Positions 53,252 through 62,281 of a stretch of 64,000 nt of DNA are shown here, in pieces. The stretch lies in assembly GCF_000759535.1 (NCBI RefSeq), contig NZ_CP009455.1, forward strand, positions 2,728,001 to 2,792,000, written 5' to 3'. Each line of letters starts with the position of its first letter. Within the stretch, counting starts at the first letter, position 1. A program made the position numbers and the translations under genes. Source of the stretch: Pseudomonas cremoricolorata. GTDB lineage: Bacteria > Pseudomonadota > Gammaproteobacteria > Pseudomonadales > Pseudomonadaceae. The notes beneath the pieces were generated by a model that saw only the letters and a list, made by a program, of their open reading frames with translations, was not told where the DNA came from and ran no database searches.

Positions 53252-54589
53252 ATGCGCCATATCTGGAAGTCCTTCCGTTCGTTGTATTTCGCCGCGCTGA
53301 TGATGCTGATCGGCTCGGGCCTGCTCAGTACCTACCTGGCCCTGCGCCTGGCTGCCGACAACGTCGACAGCCTGTGGGTAGGTGCCTTGATGGCGGCCAA
53401 CTACTTCGGTCTGGCGGTCGGCGGCAAGGTCGGCCACCGGCTGATCGGCCGGGTCGGGCATATCCGTGCCTACGCAACCTGTGCCGGCATCGTCGGCGCT
53501 GCGGTGCTCGGCCATGGCATGACCGACTGGCTGCCGGCCTGGGTCGGACTGCGGATGATCGTCGGCCTGGGCATGATGTGCCAGTACATGGTCATCGAGA
53601 GCTGGCTCAACGAGCAGGCCGACGCCAAGCAGCGCGGCGCGGTGTTCAGCGGCTACATGATCGCCTCGTACCTGGGCCTGGTGCTGGGCCAGCTGATTCT
53701 GGTGGTGCACCCGCAGTTGGGCCTGGAACTGCTGATGCTGGTGGCGATGTGCTTCGCCCTGTGCCTGGTGCCGGTGGCGATGACCCGGCGCATTCACCCA
53801 GCGCCGTTGCGTCCGGCGCCGATGGACCCGCGGTTTTTCATCAAGCGCGTGCCTCAGTCACTGTCCACCGTGCTCGGTGCGGGTTTGATTGTCGGCGCGT
53901 TCTATGGTCTGGCGCCGCTGTATGCGTCAAGCCAGGGGCTTTCGACCGAGCAGATCGGTCTGTTCATGGGTAGCTGCATTTTCGCCGGACTGGTGGTGCA
54001 GTGGCCGCTGGGCTGGCTGTCCGACCGCTACGACCGCGCGGTGCTGATCCGCAGCGTCGCCGGTGGGTTGGCGGTGGTGGCGCTGCCGCTAGCGATCTTC
54101 CCCTCGGTGCCGCTGGAGCTGTTGTTCGGCATGGGCTTTCTGATTTCGCTGCTGCAGTTCGGTCTGTATCCGCTGGCGGTGGCGTTCTCCAACGACCATG
54201 TCGAGAGCGAGCGGCGGGTGTCGCTGACCGCCATGCTGCTGGTGACCTATGGCGTCGGCGCGAGTATCGGCCCGTTGGCCGCAGGCGTGCTGATGAAGCT
54301 GTTCGGCGAGCAGATGCTGTACGCCTTCTTCAGTTTCTTCGCCCTGGTGCTGGTGTGGCGGATTCGCCCGCAGGCGGTGACAGGCTTGCACCAGGTCGAC
54401 GATGCGCCACTGAGCCACGTCGCCATGCCCGCCGCCAGCTCGCCGCTGTCGGCAGCACTCGACCCGCGGGTCGACGAACAGACCGTGCAGGATGTCATGC
54501 AGGCGCCGGTGGCGGCCGAGGATACCGAAGAAGAGGAGCAGCCCGAAGAGATCGAGCAGGCGGGGGATGAGCAGGTTTCGCGCAGTTGA
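53252..54589 (+). CDS. MFS transporter (YcaD-like)
   Basis: This 445-residue protein has about twelve transmembrane helices. The motif A-like loop WPLGWLSDRYDRAVL is in the middle, and an unusual acidic C-terminal tail of about 60 residues (EDTEEEEQPEEIEQAGDEQ) is predicted in the cytoplasm. The N-terminus RHIWKSFRSLYFAALMMLIGSG fits the YcaD/UMF-type group. I chose ATG 53252, which starts just before the first helix, over 53144. The substrate is unknown. Confidence 0.83.
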   Translation: MRHIWKSFRSLYFAALMMLIGSGLLSTYLALRLAADNVDSLWVGALMAANYFGLAVGGKVGHRLIGRVGHIRAYATCAGIVGAAVLGHGMTDWLPAWVGLRMIVGLGMMCQYMVIESWLNEQADAKQRGAVFSGYMIASYLGLVLGQLILVVHPQLGLELLMLVAMCFALCLVPVAMTRRIHPAPLRPAPMDPRFFIKRVPQSLSTVLGAGLIVGAFYGLAPLYASSQGLSTEQIGLFMGSCIFAGLVVQWPLGWLSDRYDRAVLIRSVAGGLAVVALPLAIFPSVPLELLFGMGFLISLLQFGLYPLAVAFSNDHVESERRVSLTAMLLVTYGVGASIGPLAAGVLMKLFGEQMLYAFFSFFALVLVWRIRPQAVTGLHQVDDAPLSHVAMPAASSPLSAALDPRVDEQTVQDVMQAPVAAEDTEEEEQPEEIEQAGDEQVSRS

Positions 54590-54665
54590 GTCATCGCGCT
54601 GACCGGAGCGTGCCGGAGCGGTGATCGAATCCACGCTGCTCGGTTGCCTGCATGGGGCCGGCGGT

Positions 54666-54734
54666 GCCGGCCATCGCGGCTGAAGCCGCTCCTACACGGG
54701 GTTTGCGTAGGGGCGGATTCAGCCGCGAATGGCG
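54666..54734. repeat. REP-like palindromic element pair (BIME)
   Basis: A REP-type unit, GCCGGCCATCGCGGCTGAAG...CTCCTACA (54666-54696), is followed by an inverted copy, GTAGGGGCGG...CGCGAATGGC (54707-54734). This is the usual head-to-head arrangement of P. putida extragenic palindromes. It lies between two convergent genes and may stop transcription or bind nucleoid proteins. Confidence 0.75.
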
Positions 54735-54759
54735 TTCACGCCGATCTACGCCATGGGCC

Positions 54760-56988
54760 TCACAACTTCCAGTCCAGGCTCACCATCATGGTCCGTGGTT
54801 CGCCGTGGTAGACGCCGTTGTAGAAGCCGACGTTGTTGTAGTAGTGCTCATCGAACAGGTTCTTCACGTTGAGCGACGCCGCCAGGTGTTCGTCGATCTG
54901 GTAGCGGGCCATCAGGCCGACCACGGCGAAGGCCTTCTGGCTGATCTTGTCGGGGGTGGTGATGATGCCTTCACTGTTGCGCCCGACCGGGCGTCTGGCC
55001 ATGCGGAACTTGTCGCTTTCCCAGTCGACGCTGGCGCCCACGGTCAGCGCCGGATCGATCTTGTAGGTGCTGGAGAAGCGCACCAGGTTCAGCGGTTGTT
55101 CGGTGCTCTTGCGTTTCTTGTCTGCGGTCTGGGCGTGGGTGTAGCTGTAGCCCAGGCTCATCTGCCAATCGGTCATCACCTCACCGGCCACCTCCGCTTC
55201 GAAGCCCTGCACGACGATGCCCTTGCCGCCGCTCTTGTAGTAGACCTCGTTGCCGTTCGGCGGCACCGAGTCGTCCACCTCGGCGACGTTGTCCTGCTTG
55301 CTGCGAAACACTGCGGTGCTGAGGTTGAGGCGCTCATCGAGCAGGCTGCCCTTGAGGCCGAGCTCGTAGACCTTGCCGACGATGGGCTCCAGGTACTGCT
55401 TGTTGACGTCGACCACGTTCTGCGGGTTGAAGATGTCGGCATAGCTGACATACGCGGTGAATTCATCGGTCAGGTCGTAGAGCAGTCCGGCGTAGGGCGT
55501 CCACTGATCGTTCTGCGTCTGCTGGCTTTTCGGCTGCTCGGTGCCGACCAGGTTGGCATCGTAGTTCCAGCTGCGCCGCTGGGTTTGCCAACTGCCATAG
55601 CGGCTGCCCAGCACCAGGTGCAGGCGGTCGGTGGGGTTGAGGCGAGTGGCGATGTAGCCGGCCTTCTGCCGGGTGTACGAGCGGCTGCGATCCAGACCGG
55701 TGGAGAGGTCGTAGAACTTGGGAATCGAGCCCATGTACTTCCAGTCGGGGATTTCATCGTAGCCGTCCGGCACGGGCAGGCCGATGTAGTACGGGTCGCT
55801 GTTGCGCCGCTCCGATTCGCCATAGCCGACCATGAAGTCGTGACTGCGGCCCAGCAGTTGGAAGGGGCCTGCGAGGTTGAAATCCAGGGCGTCCATTTTT
55901 TCTTCGCCGCTGAAGTGCTGGTACCACGCTTTCATGCCGCTGCGGTCGGCCTCGGGGAAGCCGTTGCCGCCGTAGTAGACCTTGCCGTCGGTGTCGGTCT
56001 GGCGATGGGTGTAGGCCACCTTCATCAGCCAGTCGTTGCCCAGGCGTTGGTCGAGGGTGGCGAAGAAGGTCTGGTCCTTCAGCGGCCAGGACGACCACGG
56101 CGTGGTCATGCTGGTCGAGCGCGGCAGCTTGGCTTTGCTGCCGTCGGCATTCCAGTACGGCACGGTGCCCCAGGTGCTGCCCTGTACGTGCTTGTTCTGG
56201 TAGTCGTAGCCCACCGCCAGCACGGTGCTGTCGGTAAGGTCGGCTTCCAGCACGCCATAGGCCACTTCGCGCTGGTTGGCGTAGTTGTCCATGAATGATT
56301 TGTTGTCGCGGTAGGCCAGCACCGTGCGGCCGCGCAGGCGTCCGTCCCAGCCCAGCGGGCCACCGACATCCAGGTAGCTGTAGTAGTTGTCGTAGCTGCC
56401 GGCACTCACGCCGCTGCTCACCGCCAACTGATGGGTTGGGCGCTTGCGCACCATGGCGATGGTGCCGGAGGGGTCACCGGCGCCGGTGGTCAGGCCAGTG
56501 GCGCCGCGGACCACTTCGATGCGGTCGTAGATAATGGTGTCCGAATCTGACTTGAGCCCCGAGAAGGTGTTGAGCATGCCATCGATCTGGAAGTTGTTGA
56601 TCGCATAACCGCGCGAGTAATACGCGGGCCGCTCGGAGTCGTTGCGCTGCACGGTGACCCCGGTGACGTGGGCCATGGCTTCGGACAAGGTGTTCAAGCG
56701 AAAGTCATCGAGCTGCTGGCGTGACAACACCGACACCGACTGCGGCGTTTCCTTGATCGATAGGTTCAGGCGCGTGGCGGCGCTCATGCTGCCAGTGGTA
56801 TAGGAACCACTGTTCTCGGTGGTCTTGCCCAGGCTGTTGGCATAGACATCGGTGGCGTCCAGTTCCAGGACCTGCTGTTCGGATTCCTCTTTCGCGTCCT
56901 TGCTTTCCTGCGCGAGGGACAGCGGGCTGCACACCGAGGCCCACAGGCCTAGGGTGAGGGTCATGGAAGGGCGGATGGACAGACGCAT
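54760..56988 (-). CDS. TonB-dependent siderophore receptor
   Basis: This 742-residue outer-membrane receptor has a signal peptide ending near SPLSLA, a plug domain (SIKETPQSVSVLSRQQLDD, RIEVVRGATGLTTGAGDPSGTI) and a beta barrel whose last strand is RTMMVSLDWKL. The FpvA/FoxA-like plug suggests a ferric-siderophore ligand such as a xenosiderophore; there is no STN signalling domain before the plug. A Fur-like box lies about 63-81 bases upstream of the start, so iron repression is expected. A REP pair follows the gene. Confidence 0.9.
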   Translation of the reverse strand: MRLSIRPSMTLTLGLWASVCSPLSLAQESKDAKEESEQQVLELDATDVYANSLGKTTENSGSYTTGSMSAATRLNLSIKETPQSVSVLSRQQLDDFRLNTLSEAMAHVTGVTVQRNDSERPAYYSRGYAINNFQIDGMLNTFSGLKSDSDTIIYDRIEVVRGATGLTTGAGDPSGTIAMVRKRPTHQLAVSSGVSAGSYDNYYSYLDVGGPLGWDGRLRGRTVLAYRDNKSFMDNYANQREVAYGVLEADLTDSTVLAVGYDYQNKHVQGSTWGTVPYWNADGSKAKLPRSTSMTTPWSSWPLKDQTFFATLDQRLGNDWLMKVAYTHRQTDTDGKVYYGGNGFPEADRSGMKAWYQHFSGEEKMDALDFNLAGPFQLLGRSHDFMVGYGESERRNSDPYYIGLPVPDGYDEIPDWKYMGSIPKFYDLSTGLDRSRSYTRQKAGYIATRLNPTDRLHLVLGSRYGSWQTQRRSWNYDANLVGTEQPKSQQTQNDQWTPYAGLLYDLTDEFTAYVSYADIFNPQNVVDVNKQYLEPIVGKVYELGLKGSLLDERLNLSTAVFRSKQDNVAEVDDSVPPNGNEVYYKSGGKGIVVQGFEAEVAGEVMTDWQMSLGYSYTHAQTADKKRKSTEQPLNLVRFSSTYKIDPALTVGASVDWESDKFRMARRPVGRNSEGIITTPDKISQKAFAVVGLMARYQIDEHLAASLNVKNLFDEHYYNNVGFYNGVYHGEPRTMMVSLDWKL

Positions 56989-57050
56989 TGCGGGTGGTCT
57001 CCTTGATCATGGTGAAATCCGTTGGGGCGGAATCTACATGAAAATCAACC

Positions 57051-57069
57051 GCAAATGACAATTAATCTC
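57051..57069. promoter_or_regulatory. Fur-like box upstream of the siderophore receptor
   Basis: GCAAATGACAATTAATCTC matches the 19-base Fur consensus GATAATGATAATCATTATC at 13 positions. It lies 63 bases upstream of the receptor start. Confidence 0.5.
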
Positions 57070-57089
57070 GTTTTAAGTTGAAAGCGATG

Positions 57090-57135
57090 AGCTGCAAGCT
57101 GCAAGTTATGAGTTAGCAGCTTGGAGCTTGGAGCT
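57090..57135. repeat. Imperfect inverted repeat of AGCT(G/C)CAAG units
   Basis: AGCTGCAAGCTGCAAG (57090-57105) is complementary, with two mismatches, to CTTGGAGCTTGGAGCT (57120-57135), with a 14-base loop. Each arm is itself a tandem 8-base repeat. Such AGCTGCAAG-type repeats are dispersed in pseudomonad genomes. It lies behind the ycgR stop. Confidence 0.6.
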
Positions 57136-57164
57136 AGAAGGGGCCTTGGCCCTGGATGGCCGAC

Positions 57165-57908
57165 TCAGTAATCATCCTTGTCGAAGCGGCGCGCTTCACG
57201 CTGCAACTGATAGACGAAGCTTTCCACCCGGCGCTGCGAGGGGCCGTTGAGGTTGTGGAAACGCACCCCGGCAAAGGTGGTGTTGATGCGTTCTTCGAAA
57301 TGCAGGTGACGCAGCTCGACCATCACATCGGCAAGGCCCAGCGGGGTGGCGGCCTTGAAGCGCTCGTACACCTGGCCCAGTTGCAGGCGGCTTTCCACAT
57401 CGCTGTCGAAGCGCAATTTGCAGCCGGTGGCGGAGATGTCCAGTAGCTTGCCGCGCAGCGGGCCGTCACCCTCGAGGTGGCTGCCGTCGACCACGATGTC
57501 GACCAGTTGCGACAGTTTCAGCGCTGCGCGAAATGCATTGCGTCGCTGGTGGTAGGTCACTTCGCTCGGCAGCGGGCCGCGGTAGCAGCGGTGGCCGTCG
57601 ATTTCGGTGATGGTCAGCGGATGATTGCATTCCCAGGCCACGCGTACGCCATCGTGGAAGCCTTCGATACGGAACGGCTCGCCGCTTTCGATGAAGCGTT
57701 CGCCATCGCGCGGCATCAATTCGTCGAGCGCCAGCAGGTCGCTGTCCTTGTCGACCTTGACCACATAGCTCTGGAAACGCTGGCTACGTTCGGGGAAGGT
57801 CAGAATCAGCGGATCGTGGCTGTCCAGCAGTTGGCGAAGGTTGGCGGTGATCTCCAGGGGAGTGGTCAGCACCTTCGGCGGCTGAGGAGCATCGGCGTCA
57901 TTGAACAC
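57165..57908 (-). CDS. ycgR: Flagellar brake protein YcgR (PilZ domain)
   Basis: This 247-residue protein has an N-terminal YcgR domain (about 20-110) and a C-terminal PilZ domain (about 115-235), with the c-di-GMP-binding RNAFR (RxxxR) and DISATG (DxSxxG) motifs. With c-di-GMP bound it slows the flagellar motor. I chose GTG 57908, with GGAGA about 10 bases upstream, giving [20 protein letters not shown]; the upstream ATG 57941 frame has no site. It lies 82 bases downstream of flgN on the same strand, next to the flgMN genes. Confidence 0.9.
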   Translation of the reverse strand: MFNDADAPQPPKVLTTPLEITANLRQLLDSHDPLILTFPERSQRFQSYVVKVDKDSDLLALDELMPRDGERFIESGEPFRIEGFHDGVRVAWECNHPLTITEIDGHRCYRGPLPSEVTYHQRRNAFRAALKLSQLVDIVVDGSHLEGDGPLRGKLLDISATGCKLRFDSDVESRLQLGQVYERFKAATPLGLADVMVELRHLHFEERINTTFAGVRFHNLNGPSQRRVESFVYQLQREARRFDKDDY

Positions 57909-57990
57909 GGGGAAACAATCTCCAGGCAAAAAGCTACACATCCAGGTTGCGGCATTTTGCCAGCATGCTGCGCGGCTTGATAGGGGCTGA

Positions 57991-58458
57991 TTACACCTGG
58001 CTCAGTGCCCGGTGTCGCGCCATTGGCGAGGTGCCGCCGCGGCTGTCGTACAGGGAAGGGGATTCGCCGCCCATGATGATGCGCAGCTGATTGGAGGTGA
58101 CGTGTTGCTGCACCTGGATGATCCGGCCGTTGGTCTGGTTGACCTGGTGGCAGGTGTCGAGCAGTTGGCTGAGCAGGTCGAGGCGCTGCATCAGCACTTC
58201 ACCCTGTGCCGACCGAGCAGCCAGAGCCTGCACGCCTTCGCGGTCGGCCGACAGACCCAATTCGCCAAGCAACTGCGCACGGCTGCGGCCATGCTGTTCG
58301 AGCAGCACGATCAACGACTGCTTGCGCGCCAGGATCGTCTCCAGCAGCGGCATGTCGCGGCCATGCAGGGCCACGGCTTCGCTTTGCAGCAACTCGAGCA
58401 GCTCCTGGGTCGGGGCGATGTCCTGTTCGATCAGGTGCAGCAGGGTGGTGTCGGGCAT
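57991..58458 (-). CDS. flgN: Flagellar export chaperone FlgN
   Basis: This 155-residue, helix-rich protein ([27 protein letters not shown], then [20 protein letters not shown]) is the chaperone for hook-associated proteins FlgK and FlgL. Coiled-coil-like heptads run through the middle. It lies 45 bases downstream of flgM and should share its sigma-28 promoter. Confidence 0.9.
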   Translation of the reverse strand: MPDTTLLHLIEQDIAPTQELLELLQSEAVALHGRDMPLLETILARKQSLIVLLEQHGRSRAQLLGELGLSADREGVQALAARSAQGEVLMQRLDLLSQLLDTCHQVNQTNGRIIQVQQHVTSNQLRIIMGGESPSLYDSRGGTSPMARHRALSQV

Positions 58459-58503
58459 GGCTCACTCATTACGTTGGCGTCCGTGAAGGCCAGCGCGCCG
58501 AAC

Positions 58504-58821
58504 TCAGCGCTGAGCTTCGAAATCGAGCATCTTGCTGGCGACGCGTCCGGCATCGACCTGATAGCTGCCATCGGCGATGGCCTGCTTCAGTTGCGCCACG
58601 CGGGCGCTGTCGACCACTGGCTGCTCGCGCAGGGTGTCAGTGATTTTCTGCAACTGCTGGGCCTCGGGGCTCAGGTGCACGGCCTCGCCACTGCTGGTGG
58701 CGCTGGCGGGCTTGGCATCGGTGGCGCCCGCAGCTTTCTCAGCGGGGCCGGCAGCGGCATTGCCGCGCACACCGCCGCTCGGGGCGGGTGTGTTATTCAA
58801 ACGACTGAAGTCGATGACCAT
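58504..58821 (-). CDS. flgM: Anti-sigma-28 factor FlgM
   Basis: This 105-residue protein has an N-terminus [17 protein letters not shown] and a C-terminal sigma-binding region [33 protein letters not shown]. FlgM holds FliA inactive until it is exported through the finished hook-basal body. The Ala/Gly-rich middle is flexible. A near-perfect sigma-28 promoter precedes it, so FliA drives its own inhibitor. Confidence 0.93.
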   Translation of the reverse strand: MVIDFSRLNNTPAPSGGVRGNAAAGPAEKAAGATDAKPASATSSGEAVHLSPEAQQLQKITDTLREQPVVDSARVAQLKQAIADGSYQVDAGRVASKMLDFEAQR

Positions 58822-58857
58822 GATCGGAAACCTCTGGGGATATGGACGCTTGCCTTG

Positions 58858-58884
58858 TTTTCGGCCATCCCAGGCAAAACTTTA
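58858..58884 (-). promoter_or_regulatory. Sigma-28 (FliA) promoter of flgM
   Basis: On the minus strand, TAAAGTTT (58884-58877), 11 bases, then GCCGAAAA (58865-58858). The -35 is identical to the sigma-28 consensus and the -10 differs at one base from GCCGATAA. The flgM start is 37 bases downstream. Confidence 0.8.
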
Positions 58885-58974
58885 GGCACTCCTGCGTTGA
58901 CCTCGATCAACGGCTACGTACTGTGCGGTGCCGCACAGTTTAGGAAAAGCACCACGTTCCTGCCAGCGTTTGTC

Positions 58975-59727
58975 CTACATGGCGACTTCCACTTGTCCGG
59001 GCGCGGTCACGCGTGCCTTCACGACCCGCTTGGAATTGAGGTTGCGTACGCGAATCTGTTCGGCCAGCCCCCCCTTGCTCAGCGCCTCGCCGGGCATGCG
59101 CACGCTGAGGCTGCCGCTGCGGGCGACGATCACCACATGGTCGCCCTTGCGAATCAGTTCGGCCTGCTCCAGATGCTGCGGCGTCAGTACCTGGTCGAGT
59201 ACGGTCGGGCGCAGCAGCTTCATGCCCACCGCCTGATCGAGTTCAGTGATGAACCCCTGCTTGAGGGTGCCGACGTCACGTTCGCGCAGCGCCACGTCGC
59301 CTGCGCCGATGACGCTTTCGCGCTTGAGCGGGCGCACCATCACCACCACGTCGCGGTGCAGGCGCACGGTGGCCGGGACGAATACCGTCCAGGGTCCGCT
59401 GCCGGCGCAACGCACCCGTACCGTCACTCGGCCCAGCGGCTGCGCCGGACTTTCCAGCGAGGCGTCAAGCGCTTGGCTGCACTGCGGCATGCGCAGGCGT
59501 GGGTCGAGCGGGTTGACTGCGATTTCATACCGCCCCGGGGTCTGCGTGGTGGCCAGATAATCCTCGACGGCGAACTCAAGAAATCCCTGCGTCACGCCGA
59601 TAAGCTGTTCAGGCGAGGTAAACGCCTGCGCCAGCGCCTTGGCGCCCGGTGCCAGCAGGCACAGAGCCGCCAGTGGGGCGCTCAGCAGTTGCGTCAGTCG
59701 TCGGAAAATCGTCGTTTTCATGTGCAT
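58975..59727 (-). CDS. flgA: Flagellar P-ring assembly protein FlgA
   Basis: About 250 residues with a signal peptide (RRLTQLLSAPLAALCLLAPGAKALA) and the SAF-domain FlgA C-terminus (LRPTVLDQVLTPQHLEQAELIRKGDHVVI...SGSLSVRMPGEAL). FlgA is a periplasmic chaperone for P-ring (FlgI) assembly. The start is uncertain: ATG 59727, ATG 59721 and TTG 59736 are all in frame, and none has a strong site. I chose 59727 for its GAG spacing. It is divergent from cheV. Confidence 0.9.
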   Translation of the reverse strand: MHMKTTIFRRLTQLLSAPLAALCLLAPGAKALAQAFTSPEQLIGVTQGFLEFAVEDYLATTQTPGRYEIAVNPLDPRLRMPQCSQALDASLESPAQPLGRVTVRVRCAGSGPWTVFVPATVRLHRDVVVMVRPLKRESVIGAGDVALRERDVGTLKQGFITELDQAVGMKLLRPTVLDQVLTPQHLEQAELIRKGDHVVIVARSGSLSVRMPGEALSKGGLAEQIRVRNLNSKRVVKARVTAPGQVEVAM

Positions 59728-59732
59728 GACGC

Positions 59733-59759
59733 TCAAAAAAGCAAAGCCCGTGCCGACTT
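59733..59759 (+). promoter_or_regulatory. Possible sigma-28 promoter of cheV
   Basis: TCAA (59733-59736), 15 bases, then GCCGACTT (59752-59759), compared with TAAA-N15-GCCGATAA. The match is partial, but the position, 33 bases before the cheV start, is good, and cheV-cheR are late flagellar-class genes in Pseudomonas. Confidence 0.45.
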
Positions 59760-59792
59760 GGTAGTCAGGGCTGAAAGGTAGAGGAGTCTGGC

Positions 59793-60722
59793 ATGGCGGG
59801 AGTAATGGATTCGGTCAATCAGCGCACACAGCTGGTGGGGCAGAATCGTCTTGAGCTGCTGCTGTTCCGTCTGAACGGCGCGCAGCTGTACGGCATCAAC
59901 GTGTTCAAGGTGCGCGAGGTGCTGCAATGCCCGCCGCTGACCGTGTTGCCCAAGTCGCACCCGGTGGTGCGCGGTGTGGCGAACATTCGCGGGGCGACCA
60001 TTCCGATCCTCGATCTGTCCATGGCCACCGGCCTGCCGGGGCTTCAGGAAGAGATCAGCAACAGCTTCGTGATCATCACCGAGTACAACACCAAGACCCA
60101 AGGCTTTCTGGTGCATTCGGTAGAACGCATCGTCAACATGAACTGGGAGGAGATCCATCCGCCACCCCGTGGCACGGGCCGCGACCACTACCTGACCGCG
60201 GTGACCCGGGTGGATAACAAGATGGTCGAGATCATCGACGTCGAGAAGGTGCTGGCCGAAGTGGCGCCAACCTCCGAATCGGTGTCGGCCGGCGTGATCG
60301 ATGCCGAGGTGCAGGACAAGGCGGTCATGCTGCGGGTGCTCACCGTCGATGACTCTTCGGTGGCACGCAAGCAGGTCAGCCGTTGCCTGCAAACCGTAGG
60401 CGTCGAAGTGGTGGCGCTCAACGACGGGCGTCAGGCGCTGGATTACCTGCACGGCTTACTCGATGAGGGCAAGCATCCGGAAGAAGAATTCCTGATGATG
60501 ATCTCGGACATCGAGATGCCGGAAATGGATGGCTACACCCTGACCGCCGCCATTCGCAGCGATCCTCGCATGCAAAAACTGCACATCGTCCTGCATACTT
60601 CGCTGTCCGGCGTGTTCAACCAGGCGATGGTCAAGAAAGTCGGTGCGGATGACTTCCTTGCCAAGTTCAAGCCGGACGACCTTGCCCAGCGCGTGGTCGA
60701 TCGGATCAAGGCAACACATTGA
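59793..60722 (+). CDS. cheV: Chemotaxis coupling protein CheV
   Basis: This 309-residue protein is a CheW domain (about 15-160) fused to a CheY-like receiver (about 180-305). The phosphoacceptor is Asp239 in MISDIEMPEMDGY, with the acidic pair in LTVDDSS and Lys in FLAKF. It couples receptors to CheA and can damp signalling when phosphorylated. GAGGAG precedes the ATG, and cheR follows. Confidence 0.94.
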   Translation: MAGVMDSVNQRTQLVGQNRLELLLFRLNGAQLYGINVFKVREVLQCPPLTVLPKSHPVVRGVANIRGATIPILDLSMATGLPGLQEEISNSFVIITEYNTKTQGFLVHSVERIVNMNWEEIHPPPRGTGRDHYLTAVTRVDNKMVEIIDVEKVLAEVAPTSESVSAGVIDAEVQDKAVMLRVLTVDDSSVARKQVSRCLQTVGVEVVALNDGRQALDYLHGLLDEGKHPEEEFLMMISDIEMPEMDGYTLTAAIRSDPRMQKLHIVLHTSLSGVFNQAMVKKVGADDFLAKFKPDDLAQRVVDRIKATH

Positions 60723-60774
60723 AATGTCCGGGGGCGCTGCTCCCGGCACCTGTGATTTGAGAGGGGCGGCAACA

Positions 60775-61602
60775 GTGTCTACGGCGACTTCAGATTTCGA
60801 GCAGTTCAGGGTCTTCCTGGAAAAAGCCTGTGGCATCCTGTTGGGTGACAACAAGCAGTACCTGGTTTCCAGCCGCCTCAACAAACTGATGGAGCAGCAG
60901 GGCATCAAGTCCCTCGGCGAGCTGGTGCAGCGCATCCAGACCCAGCCGCGCGGCGGTCTGCGCGAGCAGGTGGTCGATGCCATGACCACCAACGAAACCC
61001 TGTGGTTTCGTGACAACTATCCCTTCGAAGTGATGAAGAACCGGGTGATTCCCGAGTTCATCAAGAACAACCCGGGCCAGCGTCTGCGCATCTGGTCGGC
61101 GGCCTGCTCGTCGGGGCAGGAGCCGTACTCGTTGTCGATGACCCTCGATGAGTTCGAGCGCAGCAACCTTGGCCAGTTGAAGATGGGGGCGCAGATCGTT
61201 GCCACCGATCTATCCGGGCTGATGCTCAACAACTGCCGCACCGGCGAGTACGACAGCCTGGCGATTGCCCGCGGCCTGTCGCCTGAACGTTTGCAGCGCT
61301 ATTTCGACAGCAAGGGCGCCGGTCGCTACGCGGTCAAGCCGGCGATTCGCAGCCGCGTCGAGTTTCGTGCGTTCAACCTGCTCGACAGCTACGCCGCACT
61401 GGGCAAGTTCGATGTGGTGTTCTGCCGTAACGTGCTGATCTACTTCTCGGCCCAGGTGAAGAAAGACATTCTCATGCGCATTCACGGCACCCTCAAGCCG
61501 GGCGGTTATTTGTTCCTCGGCGCTTCCGAGGCCCTCAACGGCCTGCCGGACCACTATCAGATGGTGCAGTGCAGCCCAGGCATCATCTACCAGGCCAAGT
61601 GA
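60775..61602 (+). CDS. cheR: Chemoreceptor methyltransferase CheR
   Basis: This 275-residue SAM-dependent enzyme methylates glutamates on chemoreceptors. It has the N-terminal helical domain (FRVFLEKACGILLGDNKQYLVSSRL), NETLWFRD and the SAM-binding IWSAACSSGQEPYSLSM, with FDVVFCRNVLIYF. GTG 60775 follows GAGAGGGGCGG and fits the family N-terminus; the longer frame from 60643 overlaps cheV. It lies 52 bases behind cheV. Confidence 0.94.
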   Translation: MSTATSDFEQFRVFLEKACGILLGDNKQYLVSSRLNKLMEQQGIKSLGELVQRIQTQPRGGLREQVVDAMTTNETLWFRDNYPFEVMKNRVIPEFIKNNPGQRLRIWSAACSSGQEPYSLSMTLDEFERSNLGQLKMGAQIVATDLSGLMLNNCRTGEYDSLAIARGLSPERLQRYFDSKGAGRYAVKPAIRSRVEFRAFNLLDSYAALGKFDVVFCRNVLIYFSAQVKKDILMRIHGTLKPGGYLFLGASEALNGLPDHYQMVQCSPGIIYQAK

Positions 61603-61871
61603 GCCCCATGGCCGCGGCTTTGACAGCGGCCGCGCCCCCTTGGCTGACCAGCACCTGCTGACGCCCCGTCAAAATTCTGCTGCGCCCCGTGCGCCAACCT
61701 GCTTTTGCCGCCTGCTGCCATCCCGGCGGCAGGGTTTTGCCGCTTTTCTGGCGAGCAGAGTTGCGGCTCAGCCATTCAACCCCACGGCCGGCAAGGCTTT
61801 TGCCGGTTTGGCACAGCGCTTGCTAAGTTTCGCTCAACCTATTTCCGGTCAACCTGCGCAGGTTCCCCGAC
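61603..61871. other. Intergenic region before flgB
   Basis: 269 bases holding the sigma-54 promoter of flgB near its 3' end. A GC-rich palindromic stretch near 61613-61636 (GCCGCGGC...GCGGCCGC) lies just behind the cheR stop. No credible gene. Confidence 0.45.
61808..61825 (+). promoter_or_regulatory. Sigma-54 promoter of the flgB operon
   Basis: TTGGCAC-N5-TTGCT: the -24 GG (61810-61811) and -12 GC (61822-61823) are separated by exactly 10 bases, matching the RpoN consensus. flgB starts 48 bases after the -12. In Pseudomonas the flgB operon is under RpoN with FleQ/FleR. Confidence 0.82.
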
Positions 61872-62279
61872 ATGAGCATCAACTTCGACAAGGCGCTCGG
61901 CATCCACCAGCAGGCGATGAATTTTCGCGCCCAGCGGGCTGAGGTGTTGGCCAACAACATCACCAACGCCGACACGCCCAATTACAAGGCCCGCGATCTT
62001 GACTTCTCGGCAGTGCTGGCAGCCGAGGCGCAGAAGCAGGACAACGGCCGCGTGGCACTGACCCGCACCAACGGCAGGCACATCGAAGCCGAGGGCCTGA
62101 GCGGCGCTGACGAAGCGCTGATGTACCGCATTCCGACCCAGCCGTCGATTGACCAGAACACCGTCGATGCGCAGATGGAGCAGTCCAACTATGCGCAAAA
62201 CGCGCTGGACTTCCAGGCCAGCTTCACTCTGCTCAACAGCAAATTCAAAGGGCTGGTATCGGCCCTGCGCGGAGAGTGA
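61872..62279 (+). CDS. flgB: Flagellar basal-body rod protein FlgB
   Basis: This 135-residue proximal rod subunit has the N-terminal rod/hook signature ANNITNADTPNYKARDLDF and a C-terminal helix (NYAQNALDFQASFTLLNSKFKGL). It is the first gene of the flgBCDE... operon. flgC starts 3 bases behind its stop. Confidence 0.95.
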   Translation: MSINFDKALGIHQQAMNFRAQRAEVLANNITNADTPNYKARDLDFSAVLAAEAQKQDNGRVALTRTNGRHIEAEGLSGADEALMYRIPTQPSIDQNTVDAQMEQSNYAQNALDFQASFTLLNSKFKGLVSALRGE

Positions 62280-62281
62280 CC

